DNA of 64,000 bases from Actinoallomurus iriomotensis. Lineage in GTDB: Bacteria; Actinomycetota; Actinomycetes; Streptosporangiales; Streptosporangiaceae. A program made the position numbers and the translations under genes. The stretch is taken from assembly GCF_030269445.1 (NCBI RefSeq), contig NZ_BSTJ01000001.1, forward strand, positions 273,898-337,897, in the 5' to 3' direction. Each line of letters starts with the position of its first letter. Position 1 is the first letter of the stretch. Of this stretch, positions 8,892 to 19,369 are shown piece by piece. Below the pieces are notes generated by a model, which did no database searches, had not been told where the DNA came from, and saw nothing but the letters and a program-made list of their open reading frames with translations.

Positions 8892-11692
8892 GCGACCGGC
8901 ATGGTGCGTCCGGCACCTTCGACGCGCTGCGCGAGCAGCTGACGACCGCCGCCGAGGCGTTCGCCGGCGGTCCGAGCGCCGTGCCGGGGATCCTCTCGGG
9001 CATGGTCGACGACGTCGACCGCGCGCTGTCCGAGCGGCTCGAGATCTTTCCGGTGTGCCACCACTCGCCGGCGTCGGCACTCGCGATGGCGAAGCGGCTG
9101 CGCGACAAGCAGCCCAAGGTCGTCTACCTGGAGCTGTGCGAGGACCTGCGACCGCTGCTGGACGAGCTGCGCAACTGCCGCCTGCCGGTCGCGTTGCAGG
9201 CGTTCGCGTCGGAGATCGACGGGTTCCCGCCGGAGGCGGCGCCGCTCAGCGTGGTGGCGCCCATCACCGAGGCGTCCGCGGAGTACCAGGCCATCGCGTA
9301 CGCCCTCGACACTCCGGGTGTCGAGCTGGTGCTGGTGGACCGTTCGACCGACCACGTGTTCCAGTGGGAACCGGACGCGCCCGCCGGGACGGCGGCCCCG
9401 GAGGCGGAGACCGATTCTGAGGACGACGCGGCGCTGCACGGCGACGCCGTCGGCCTCGAGATCGGCGACCTGCGGCCCGGATTCGCCGAGCTGGAGGAGC
9501 ACCTGCTCCACCACGGCCGGGTCCGGCACTGGTCCGAGTGGTGGGACCAGTACGTCGAGCAGCCGCTGATCGGCGCGGACCACGCCACGTACCGCCAGGT
9601 CATGGTCCTGATCGGCAGCCTGTTCCGCCGGCTGCGGCCCGGCCGGCGCGGCCTCAGGGTCGAGGAGGACCGCGAACGGTACATGTGGACCCGCATGCGC
9701 GAGCACCTCGCCTCCTCCGGCGCCGACCCGGCCGACTGCCTGTACGTCTGCGGCGCCTTCCACGCGGCCAGCACGGTCGCGCAGTTCGGCCTCGACGGCG
9801 ACGCCGAGCCGTTCGAGATCAGCCCGCGGACGGGCACCCGCTGGCTCTACGGGCTGATCCCGTCCAGCCACGCGGCCATCGAGGCGCAGTTCGGCCTGGC
9901 CTCCGGCTCGGTGTCGATCGCCGCCGCCACGTGGGACAAGGCGCGACGGCACGCACGCGTCACGCCGTACCGTCTCAAGGGCCAGAAGGGCACCCGCGAA
10001 CCCGCGAAGAATCCCGTCTCGGCGCCGCCGGAGCCGGTCGCCGACCGGCTGTCCGGCTTCCTGGCCGCGCCGCCGGCACTCGACGCCGTCGACGAGGACG
10101 AGCTGCTCGGCTGGTGCACCGGCATCGTCGGGCTGGCCCGGCGCAACGGCTACCTCGCCAGCACGGCCGACGCGATCGCGGTGTTCGAGACGTCCGTCCT
10201 GCTCGCCGGGCTGCGGGGCCGCCGGCGCCCCACCCCGTACGACTTCCAGGACGCCGCGATCACGTGCATCGAGAAGGACGTCGTGCCCGGCCGGCGCGAC
10301 GTGCGCCGCCTCTGCGAGATCCTCCTCGGCGGTGACCGGATCGGCCAGGTCGGGTACGACGCGCTGCCGCCGCTGGCGCGCGATGTCCTCGACCGGCTCG
10401 CGCCCCTGGGGCTCGACCTGGAGAAGCGCACGATCCAGCGGGCCCTGATCGACCTCGGCGCGCGGCCCGAGCTGGCGCCGTGCTCCCAGTTGCTGTGGAT
10501 CCTGCGTCACCTGCTGCCCGACGACGCCGTACGCCCGATCATGGGCTCGCGCCGGCTCGGCGAGCGCTCGATCCAGGAGAGCTGGGACCTCGCGATCGGC
10601 CGCAACCAGCGTTCGCTCATCGAGCTGGGGTACGAGGGCGTCAGCGTCGAGCAGGTGCTCGAACAGCGGCTCCGGCGCGCCGTGCACGCCGAGCACGCCA
10701 CCGCGTCCGTCGCGCTCGACGCGGTCGAGCAGTCCCTCCTCTACCTCGGCGGCGGCCGGCTCACCGACGAGCTGGGCGCGCGGGCCGTGGAGCTGCTGTC
10801 CGCCGAACGCACGGTCGACGACGCGCCGGAGGTGCTTCGCCGCATGCGCCGGCTGCTCGCGCACTACCGGGCGACCCGGCCCGCGTTGCCCCGGTGGTGC
10901 GAGGCGTTCGTGACCACGGGGTACGCCCACTACTGCACGCTGTTGCCGACCGCGTTCACCGACGACGACACCGGCGTGCGGCAGGTGGCGGCCATGCTCG
11001 GGTTCCTGTTCGGGATGGAGAGCCTGGCGCTGTCCTTCGGCTGCGACCACGCCCAGCTCGAACTCGCCGTACGCCAGTCGCATCCGGAGGCGCCCGCGAA
11101 GGTGGCGCTGCTGTGGGCCGCGAGCTCCCAGCTGGGCCTGCTGTCCCAGGCCGACCTGCGCACCCGGTGCGACGACCTGCTGGCGAATCCGCTGATCGTC
11201 CCGACGTTCCCGCAGTACATCAGCGGGTTCGTCCAGGCGCTCGAACCGGTACCGGCGCTGACGCCGCTGGTGGTCGAGGTGATCTCCAAGGCGTTCGCCC
11301 GGCTCCCCGACACCGTCCTGCTCCCCTGGCTGCCCACGTTGATCACCACGCTGCGCGACAACGCACGGGAACTCGTGCCGGTCCTCGTCCGCGAGGCGGG
11401 CCGCACGTTCCCCGGCACCCTGGCGGGCGTCGACACGTGGGTGCCGCCGTGGTCGGAGCGGCCCGCCCCTGCTCCGGCGGAACCGGTGCCGGCCGGGCCG
11501 GTGGCGGATCTGCTGGCCGCCCACCCGGCGTCGTACGAGGCGGTGGCGGACCTGCTCGGCTACGACCGTACGGCCGGCGCCCCGCTCCGGCCGGGCGAAG
11601 CCGAGGCGGCGGCGCTGTCGGCCCGGCACCCGGAGACCGCCGAGGCCGTCGCGGCACTGCTCGGCTGCCCGGCGCATCAGGCGAACCCATGA
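8888..11692 (+). CDS. Large DUF5682-like protein (YehM-like)
   Basis: The 934-residue protein begins with FPVCHHSPASALAMAKRL (from residue 54) followed by VVYLELCEDLRPLLDEL, and has a second histidine motif CGAFHAAST near residue 290. This HH...E...H layout resembles the DUF5682/YehM family and, more distantly, the TraB/ChaN-like fold. The rest is mostly helical and repeat-like. It is the last gene of the operon, fused by an ATGA overlap to the MoxR gene. Family members sit next to MoxR and VWA genes in many bacteria but have no established activity. The family name is from memory of the motif and gene context and needs a profile search. Confidence 0.75.
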   Translation: MSDRHGASGTFDALREQLTTAAEAFAGGPSAVPGILSGMVDDVDRALSERLEIFPVCHHSPASALAMAKRLRDKQPKVVYLELCEDLRPLLDELRNCRLPVALQAFASEIDGFPPEAAPLSVVAPITEASAEYQAIAYALDTPGVELVLVDRSTDHVFQWEPDAPAGTAAPEAETDSEDDAALHGDAVGLEIGDLRPGFAELEEHLLHHGRVRHWSEWWDQYVEQPLIGADHATYRQVMVLIGSLFRRLRPGRRGLRVEEDRERYMWTRMREHLASSGADPADCLYVCGAFHAASTVAQFGLDGDAEPFEISPRTGTRWLYGLIPSSHAAIEAQFGLASGSVSIAAATWDKARRHARVTPYRLKGQKGTREPAKNPVSAPPEPVADRLSGFLAAPPALDAVDEDELLGWCTGIVGLARRNGYLASTADAIAVFETSVLLAGLRGRRRPTPYDFQDAAITCIEKDVVPGRRDVRRLCEILLGGDRIGQVGYDALPPLARDVLDRLAPLGLDLEKRTIQRALIDLGARPELAPCSQLLWILRHLLPDDAVRPIMGSRRLGERSIQESWDLAIGRNQRSLIELGYEGVSVEQVLEQRLRRAVHAEHATASVALDAVEQSLLYLGGGRLTDELGARAVELLSAERTVDDAPEVLRRMRRLLAHYRATRPALPRWCEAFVTTGYAHYCTLLPTAFTDDDTGVRQVAAMLGFLFGMESLALSFGCDHAQLELAVRQSHPEAPAKVALLWAASSQLGLLSQADLRTRCDDLLANPLIVPTFPQYISGFVQALEPVPALTPLVVEVISKAFARLPDTVLLPWLPTLITTLRDNARELVPVLVREAGRTFPGTLAGVDTWVPPWSERPAPAPAEPVPAGPVADLLAAHPASYEAVADLLGYDRTAGAPLRPGEAEAAALSARHPETAEAVAALLGCPAHQANP

Positions 11693-12780
11693 TGCGCCGG
11701 CTCGGCCGGCCGATCCACCGCACGGCCATGTCGATCACGGCCGCGGCGAACGAGCGCCCGGTCGAACCGCTCCCGGTCGGTCTCGGGTCGCTCGGCGAGC
11801 GGCGCGCGGGCCTCGGCAACGGCCCGCGATGGCGATCGTCCACGCGAACGCGGAGCCGTTTCCCGGGCCCAGCCGGGGATCGGTGATCGCGGTCGGGTCC
11901 GTCCGGTCGTAGCCGGCCCTGATCGCGTCTCCAGACCGGCGACGGCCGGCCACCGCGCCGGCGGTCGCCGTCCGCGGCCCGCCCCGGCTGCCGGCGAACA
12001 CCACGAGCACCGTGGGGCGCCTGCCTCGGCGATACGAACGGACGACGCCGGAGGCGAGGACGCCGGTCATGCGCCGTCGCAGCGGTCGCGAAGAGGAAAC
12101 AGGTCCGTGGGACCGGCCCGACGGGGCATCCGGAGCTGAACGGATCGTGGTGCGCGCCTCCGGTCCGGCCCTGCCCATGTCGATCGCCGTCCTCCCATCG
12201 CCCGAGCCGACCGTGCGCGGCTCAGTGGCAGCGCATGGCCGCCGACGTCTCGCCGAAGCCGCCCGCCGGGATCGTGACGTACATCGTTCCGGCGCCGTCC
12301 CAAGGCCCAGCCGAACCGCGCGTCCTCGGCGAGCTGATCGCGGGGCCGTCCGCGCCGCGGCCGGTCACCGAGGATGCGTACGAGGTGTCGGGCCGGCCGA
12401 AGGCACGGTGGCGGCCGACGGTATTCCCGTCGAGGTCCGCCATCGCGTCGAGGATCAGCGGCGACGCGCCCCAGTGTTCGGCCGTGTGCGACTGCCACGT
12501 CGCCGTCCTCCGTGTTCCAGCCGCCCGGAAGCGTGATCGCTTCGGCCGGGCGGACGGGGCGTGGTGGGCGGCATCCTCACTGAACCCCACGCCGCCGCCC
12601 TCGACGCCCCAGCCCCCCGAAACATGACCCACCTCAACCACGCGGACGGGGTGGTGGGGTGGCTCCTCGCCGGACGAACGCCGGCCGGGCGGCCGGGCGC
12701 CCTACCGCTCGGCCGGCCGAGCGAGTCCCGGCCACCGCGCGCGGTCGCCATCGGACGCCTGGACGCCGGTCGTCGGATGG
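11693..12780. other. 1.1-kb stretch without a convincing gene
   Basis: Open frames exist on both strands (for example 11735-12178 minus and 12222-12641 minus) but none has a recognisable motif, a good ribosome binding site or a consistent single frame. Fragments such as GAGTMYVTIPAGGFGET on the minus strand read like real protein, and neighbouring frames continue them, so this may be a frame-shifted remnant. No RNA gene or strong terminator is seen. Confidence 0.5.
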
Positions 12781-13344
12781 TCACCGTGCTCGTTGGAGGA
12801 CTGTGATGAGTACGCCGTCGCCGACGGTGATCGACTCGGTCGGCTTCCAGGCCGACTTGTCCGAGGTCTCCCCGAACAGGCGCCGCCCGGTGCCGAGGAG
12901 GACCGGGAACGTCATGAGGTGGAGTTCGTCGACCAGGTCGTGCTCGAGCAGTCCCCGTACGAGCCGAATGCTGCCGGGGACCGAGATGTCGCCGTCCACC
13001 TCGTCCTTGAGCCGGGTCACCTCCTCGGCCAGGCCGCCGGAGAGCACGCGCGTGTTGTTCCACTCCGGGTCGGTGAGCGTGCTGGAGACCACGAACTTCG
13101 GCATCCCGTTGTACTTCTCGGCGAGCTCGCCCTCGTACTGCGGCCAGGCCGCGGCGAATCCCTCGTAGGTCCGGCGGCCGAGGAGCAACGCCTCGGCGCC
13201 GAGCGCCTCATCGAGCTTGAACCGCTCGCCCTCCTCCCCCCGGTCGAACTCGAAGCTCCAGTTCGCGTACTTGAAGTCCTCACCGCCAGGTGCTTCCGCG
13301 ACGCCGTCGAGCGAGACGAACTCGGTGACCACGACTCTTCCCAT
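12781..13344 (-). CDS. Dihydrofolate reductase-like protein (RibD C-terminal family)
   Basis: The 187-residue protein starts MGRVVVTEFVSLDGV and contains LLLGRRTYEGFAAAWPQ, PKFVVSSTL and FPVLLGTGRRLF. These are hallmarks of the stand-alone RibD_C/DHFR-like reductases common in actinobacteria. The ATG at 13344 is preceded by GAAGGAGGG. Substrate is unknown; most homologues are annotated only by fold. It follows the alpha/beta hydrolase by 14 nt and probably shares its transcript. Confidence 0.88.
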   Translation of the reverse strand: MGRVVVTEFVSLDGVAEAPGGEDFKYANWSFEFDRGEEGERFKLDEALGAEALLLGRRTYEGFAAAWPQYEGELAEKYNGMPKFVVSSTLTDPEWNNTRVLSGGLAEEVTRLKDEVDGDISVPGSIRLVRGLLEHDLVDELHLMTFPVLLGTGRRLFGETSDKSAWKPTESITVGDGVLITVLQRAR

Positions 13345-13358
13345 GTCCGCACCCTCCT

Positions 13359-14177
13359 TCAGCGGGCGTGGGCGAAGTCGCGCAGCGCGGCGGCGAGCAC
13401 CCCGGCGGGGGCGCTGTGCTGCTCGCCCTCGACGGCGAGCAGAGTCGCGGTCGGCAGCAGCTCGGCGAGCGCACGGGCACCCGCGACGATGAACGGGTAC
13501 GTCCCGGTACCGTGCATCACCAGCGTGGACGCCGTGACGGCGGCCCACCGATCACGAGGCAACGGGGCGCCCGACATCGTGGTCCCCATGATCCGGCCGT
13601 CATAGGCGATCGTCGGCGCGACCGCCTCCATGACCGGCCAGAACTCACTCTCCCGCATCCCACCGACGGCCTCGCCGGGCAGACCGACCGCAGCCGTCAG
13701 GAACAGCTCCGCGGCGTCCCCAGGGCGACCGTCGGCCACGGCGGCGTCGAGACGCTCCACATAGTCCACCGGCAACGGCGGCCGGCTGTCATCGACGACG
13801 AACGGCGGCTCGAACAGCGCCAGCCGGGCGATCGGCAGACCCGCCGCCGCGGCGTCCAGCGCGAGAACCGCGCCGGACGACCACCCGAACACCGTCACCG
13901 GCGCGCCCGCCACCTCGATGAGCGCGGCGAGATCCTCGATCTCGCGCTCCACCGCGTACGGCGCGGTGTCGGTGCTCTCACCACGCCCACGACGGTCATA
14001 GGCGTAAGTCCGGAAATCCGCGCTCAGCAGCCGCCCGATCTCCTCGTTCGTCGGGTTGATGGCGGGGTAGGCGGTCGCGCCGTCGATGATGATGAGCGGC
14101 TCGCCCTCGCCCCACGCGGTGAACGCGATCACGGTGCCATCGGCGGACACGGCGGCCGCACTGACGTTCTCGGTCAT
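13359..14177 (-). CDS. Alpha/beta hydrolase
   Basis: The protein has the alpha/beta hydrolase fold with nucleophile elbow FGWSSGAVL, an upstream YAYDRRGRGES loop, and the distal catalytic histidine region VEGEQHSAP. The ATG at 14177 has AGGAAGGG at ideal spacing; an in-frame ATG at 14198 would add 7 residues. It lies 46 bp after the AraC gene and 14 bp before the DHFR-like gene on the same strand, so the AraC protein may control it. Substrate not predictable. Confidence 0.87.
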   Translation of the reverse strand: MTENVSAAAVSADGTVIAFTAWGEGEPLIIIDGATAYPAINPTNEEIGRLLSADFRTYAYDRRGRGESTDTAPYAVEREIEDLAALIEVAGAPVTVFGWSSGAVLALDAAAAGLPIARLALFEPPFVVDDSRPPLPVDYVERLDAAVADGRPGDAAELFLTAAVGLPGEAVGGMRESEFWPVMEAVAPTIAYDGRIMGTTMSGAPLPRDRWAAVTASTLVMHGTGTYPFIVAGARALAELLPTATLLAVEGEQHSAPAGVLAAALRDFAHAR

Positions 14178-14223
14178 CTGGCTTGCCCTTCCTGACATGG
14201 ATGTGAAATCTCTCCTGGTCAGG

Positions 14224-14964
14224 CTAGGAATCGGAGACGTCGCCGGTCTTGTACAGAAGCGACAGGGGTTGCCCCGCCTCGTCCTGCCGGCACAGTTCGG
14301 TCGCGGTGCGGCCGATGAAGCGCGTCAGCGAACGGGCGAGGTGCGGCTGGTCGTAGTAGCCGAGCCGGTTGACGACATCGAGGGACGCGACGCCCTCGCC
14401 GAGCAGGATCGCGGCCTGCCGGGCGCGTTCGATCTGCCGGATGCCGCCCTGCGTGAGCCCGGTCGCCGCCGCGACGCGACGCTGCACCGACCTCGTCCCG
14501 ACGGCCGGCGGCCGGCCCACCATGACCTCCTGGACGAGAGGATCGCGTATGACGACGCCCTCCCGCACGAGCCGGCCGACGAACTGCTCCGCGCTCTCGA
14601 AGCCGGGGATGAACCACTCTTCACCGCCGAGCGCGAACCTCGTCGCGGTCGCGTGCGGGCTCTCCCACGCGGAGTCGACGAGGCGCGCGGGAGGCAGGTG
14701 CGGCATCGAAGTGCCGTGCGCGAACGTGATGCCGAAGGACTCCGACCCGTCGGGCACGTCGACGCTCGAGGCCGTGGTCTCCGGCCCTCGTACGGCGGCG
14801 TGCGTGTGGCCTTCGTGCGTCCAGAAGACCAGCTCCCAGTTCGACGTCGCGATCGAGGTCATCCGCGCGACGCCGGACGCGCGGCTACGCCACACGCGGT
14901 GGACGTACGGGGAGTCCGACGGCCGGTCCTCGTTCTCCAGCGGCATCCCGTCTCCCGATGACAT
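14224..14964 (-). CDS. AraC-family transcriptional regulator
   Basis: The 246-residue protein has an N-terminal effector-like region and a C-terminal AraC double helix-turn-helix. The latter is recognisable in SVQRRVAAATGLTQGGIRQI and in DVVNRLGYYDQPHLARSLTR followed by FIGRTATEL. It sits upstream of the hydrolase and DHFR-like genes on the same strand. The adjacency suggests it regulates them, which is inference only. Confidence 0.88.
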   Translation of the reverse strand: MSSGDGMPLENEDRPSDSPYVHRVWRSRASGVARMTSIATSNWELVFWTHEGHTHAAVRGPETTASSVDVPDGSESFGITFAHGTSMPHLPPARLVDSAWESPHATATRFALGGEEWFIPGFESAEQFVGRLVREGVVIRDPLVQEVMVGRPPAVGTRSVQRRVAAATGLTQGGIRQIERARQAAILLGEGVASLDVVNRLGYYDQPHLARSLTRFIGRTATELCRQDEAGQPLSLLYKTGDVSDS

Positions 14965-14985
14965 ATGTGCGGCCGAGGGGCGCGC

Positions 14986-15414
14986 TCAGGCGTCCCGGGC
15001 CTCGCCGCGCTCGTGGACCAGGGCGGCGAGTTCGGCGACCGCGTGACGGGCGCGGTCGCCGTCGGACGCCTGGATGCCCATCGCCGGAAGGGTCGAGCCG
15101 TCGGCCAGATCCAGCATCGGCCACGGCGCGCCCTCCGGCATCGACACGCCCAGGATCTCGGCCCACTCGTACTCATGAGTGCGCAGGCCGTTGACCACCG
15201 TCACACCGCGATCGTCGGCGGTGATCCGGCTGCGCGCGAGGATGTGCAGGATCCCCGCGAGGATCAAGCCGATCACGACCAGGCCGATCCGGTCGCCGAC
15301 GGCCCAGTTGGACGGCATGCCCACGGCGAGGGCGACCGAGCCTGCCACGACCACCACGGCGAGAACGTACGGGATGATCCGGGCACGGTGCGGCCGCCAC
15401 GTCGCCGCGGTCAC
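14986..15414 (-). CDS. PH-domain membrane protein
   Basis: The 142-residue protein has two hydrophobic segments (residues about 13-32 and 41-58) followed by a small soluble domain, RITADDRGVTVVNGLRTHEY and WAEILGVSMP, typical of bacterial PH-like (bPH) domains. It begins with GTG one base after the hisG stop, so it is co-transcribed with hisG, an arrangement seen widely in actinomycetes. Its role is unknown and is not obviously part of histidine synthesis. Confidence 0.8.
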   Translation of the reverse strand: MTAATWRPHRARIIPYVLAVVVVAGSVALAVGMPSNWAVGDRIGLVVIGLILAGILHILARSRITADDRGVTVVNGLRTHEYEWAEILGVSMPEGAPWPMLDLADGSTLPAMGIQASDGDRARHAVAELAALVHERGEARDA

Positions 15415-15415
15415 G

Positions 15416-16291
15416 TCAGTCGACGATCTTGCTGATCGGGATCTCGAGGATGTCGCAGCCGCCGGCCGCCTTGATCGCCGGGATGAGGGTGTTGACGCCG
15501 TGCTTGGCCACGACGCTCTCCACCGCGTGCATCTCGCCGCCGGCCAGGCGGGTGACCGTCGGGGACGACAACGACGGCATGATGCTCAGGACGTCCTGCA
15601 GCTGCGCGTCGGGGACGTTGAGCTTGAGCAGGACGTTGCCGCGGGCCCGGATCGCGCCCTGCAGCAGCAGCGCGATGTCCTCCATGGCGGCCCGCTTGTT
15701 CGGGTCCTCGTACGCCTCGCGGTTGGCGACCAGCTCGGTGTAGCTGACCAGCAGCGTGTCGAGGATGCGCAGGCCGTTCTTGCGCAGGGAGGACCCGGTC
15801 TCGGTCAGGTCGACGATCGCGTCGACGATGTCGGGCACCTTCGCCTCGGTGGCGCCGTACGAGGGCACCACTCGCGCCTTGACGCCGTGCTCGGTCAGGA
15901 AACGCTCGGTCAGCGCCGGGAACTCGGTGGAGATCCGCACGCCCTCCGGCAGGTCCTCCACCGACTGCCAGGGGGCGTCGTTCGGCACGGCCATGATGAC
16001 GCGCACCGGGTTGGAGGTCGCCTTGGAGTACTTCAGCTCGCCGAGCGAGACGACGTCGGCCTGCGTCTCGGTGATCCAGTCACGCCCGGTGATGCCGAGG
16101 TCGAAGAGCCCCTGCTCCAGATAAGTGGGGATCTCCTGCGGGCGCAGCACGCGAACGCGGTCGATGCGCGGGTCGTCGACCGACGCGCGGTAGTCACGAT
16201 CGGAGCCACGGCGGACCGTCAGATCGGCGGCGTCGAACAGCTCGAACGTCGCCTTCTCCAGCGAGCCCTTGGGAAGCACGAGTGACAGCAC
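15416..16291 (-). CDS. hisG: ATP phosphoribosyltransferase
   Basis: The 291-residue protein starts MLSLVLPKGSLEKATFELF and contains the family elements GLFDLGITGRDWI, DAIVDLTETGSSLR and the C-terminal regulatory domain of the long HisG form. It condenses ATP with PRPP in the first step of histidine synthesis and is normally inhibited by histidine through the C-terminal domain. The GTG start follows GGAAGG. It lies 51 bp after ribH. The usual hisE gene between ribH and hisG is not present here. Confidence 0.96.
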   Translation of the reverse strand: MLSLVLPKGSLEKATFELFDAADLTVRRGSDRDYRASVDDPRIDRVRVLRPQEIPTYLEQGLFDLGITGRDWITETQADVVSLGELKYSKATSNPVRVIMAVPNDAPWQSVEDLPEGVRISTEFPALTERFLTEHGVKARVVPSYGATEAKVPDIVDAIVDLTETGSSLRKNGLRILDTLLVSYTELVANREAYEDPNKRAAMEDIALLLQGAIRARGNVLLKLNVPDAQLQDVLSIMPSLSSPTVTRLAGGEMHAVESVVAKHGVNTLIPAIKAAGGCDILEIPISKIVD

Positions 16292-16342
16292 GGTGAAAGA
16301 CCTTCCTACGGATGAGAGATCGGTGTCGCGGCGTGAGGGACT

Positions 16343-18056
<1,714 letters not shown>

Positions 18057-18060
<4 letters not shown>

Positions 18061-18704
18061 GCCGCGACCGCCTCCAGTTCGGCACTCCGCCGCTGCCGGC
18101 GGTATTGGTTGATCCAGTTACGGAACCCGGCGAGGACCATCACGAAGAAGATCACGTACGCCGCCCCGGAGACGTACAGGCCGGACTTGATCGCCAGGGG
18201 CACGCCCACGAGGTCCACCAGCACCCAGATGACCCAGAAGTCGACGAGGGCGCGGCTCTGCGCGAACGTCGCGACCGCGCTGCCCGCGAAGATGTACGCG
18301 TTCGCCGTCGGGGACCAGGTGATCTGCAGCCAGGAGATGTTCGCGAACAGCAGCGCCATGGCCGCCGTGCCACCGGCCAGGGCCACCACCAGCACGACGC
18401 GCTCGCGCCCGGTGGCCGGGCGCACCGGCAGGCCGTCGCTCTCGCGGATGCCGCGCAGCCACTTCACCCAGCCGTAGGAGACCAGCGCGACGAACAGCAC
18501 CTGCTTCAGGGCGTTGCCCGGCGCGTGCGCGCTCACCGAGGCGGTGAACAGCAGCACCGCGCCGGCGAGCTGGACCGGCCACGTCCAGATGGTGCGCCTG
18601 ATCGCCAGCCAGACCGTCGCCAGGGAGAACACGTTGCCCAGCAGGTCGGTCCACAGCACCTTCTCGCCGAGGATCGTCACACCCGCCTGCGTCCAGGAGC
18701 TCAT
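18057..18704 (-). CDS. PnuC-family transporter, probable riboflavin importer RibM
   Basis: The 215-residue protein has about six to seven hydrophobic segments and PnuC-like tryptophan-rich stretches ([26 protein letters not shown]). PnuC proteins import nicotinamide riboside, but members encoded in FMN-riboswitch rib operons of actinobacteria (RibM/PnuX) import riboflavin. Its place between ribE and ribBA therefore favours riboflavin. The start codon overlaps the stop of a 23-codon mini-ORF, and the gene end overlaps ribBA. Confidence 0.85.
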
Positions 18705-18772
18705 GAGGCCTCCTTCGTCGGAGGAGCGGCCATGAACGCTGTGCCGTCGATTCGCTCACTTCGTTCGCTCAT
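18701..18772 (-). CDS. 23-codon SERSER mini-ORF between ribE and pnuC
   Basis: The frame starts with an ATG inside the ribE stop (ATGA, 18769-18772) and ends with a TGA inside the pnuC start (ATGA, 18701-18704). The peptide begins MSERSER and ends PPTKEAS. Near its end the mRNA reads CCTCC-GACGAA-GGAGG, a hairpin that would bury the Shine-Dalgarno sequence of pnuC. The same 68-nt unit recurs at 45626-45766 and 60751-60890. It probably acts as a coupling element rather than a functional peptide. Confidence 0.75.
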   Translation of the reverse strand: MSERSERIDGTAFMAAPPTKEAS

Positions 18773-19368
18773 GGCCGGACTCCGGCGGCGACGAGCCGCT
18801 CGACGTACTTGGCCACGACGTCGACCTCGAGGTTGACCGGGTCGCCGGGGCCCTTGCGGCCGAGCGTGGTCAGCTCCAGCGTCGTGGGGATCAGGGCGAC
18901 CGTGAAGGCGTCGTCGCGGGCCTCGACCACGGTCAGGCTGATGCCGTCGACGGTGATCGAACCCTTCTCCACCACGTAGCGGGCCAGATCCGCCGGCAGG
19001 CCGATCGTCACGACCTCCCAGCGGTCACCGGGCTCGCGGGAGGCGATCTCGCCGACGCCGTCGACGTGGCCCTGCACGATGTGGCCGCCGAGCCGGTCCG
19101 ACGGGCGTACGGGCCGCTCGAGGTTGACCGGGCAGCCGGGGGCCAGCGCGGCGAGGGAGGACCGGTCGAGGGTCTCCTTCATCACGTCGACGGTGAAGGC
19201 GTCGTCCTTGACGTCGGTGACCGTGAGGCAGACCCCGTTGACCGCGATGGACGCGCCGTGGACGGCGTCGGAGACGACCAGCGGGCCGCGTACGGTGAGC
19301 CGGGCGGAGTCGCCCTCGCGCTCGAGCGCGACGATCTCCCCCAGCTCCTCGACGATTCCGGTGAACAC
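18769..19368 (-). CDS. ribE: Riboflavin synthase alpha subunit
   Basis: The 199-residue protein begins MFTGIVEELGEI and shows the internal duplication of riboflavin synthase: VNGVCLTV in the first barrel and VDGISLTVVEA in the second, with GGHIVQGHVDG between. It dismutates two lumazines to riboflavin. It starts with GTG one base after the ribD stop and its stop overlaps the mini-ORF start. Confidence 0.96.
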   Translation of the reverse strand: MFTGIVEELGEIVALEREGDSARLTVRGPLVVSDAVHGASIAVNGVCLTVTDVKDDAFTVDVMKETLDRSSLAALAPGCPVNLERPVRPSDRLGGHIVQGHVDGVGEIASREPGDRWEVVTIGLPADLARYVVEKGSITVDGISLTVVEARDDAFTVALIPTTLELTTLGRKGPGDPVNLEVDVVAKYVERLVAAGVRP

Positions 19369-19369
19369 T

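Noticed and set aside
7709-11677. A 1322-residue open frame on the minus strand opposite the DUF5682-like gene
   Set aside because: It is a high-GC antisense shadow: low-complexity Arg/Gly/Pro/Val composition, no motifs, and it fully overlaps a well-supported gene. The same applies to 4910-7600 (minus) and the out-of-frame minus-strand frame at 47016-49886 within carB.
12222-12641. A 139-residue minus-strand gene
   Set aside because: No Shine-Dalgarno, no family motif; similar-looking text continues in other frames, so at best it is a fragment.
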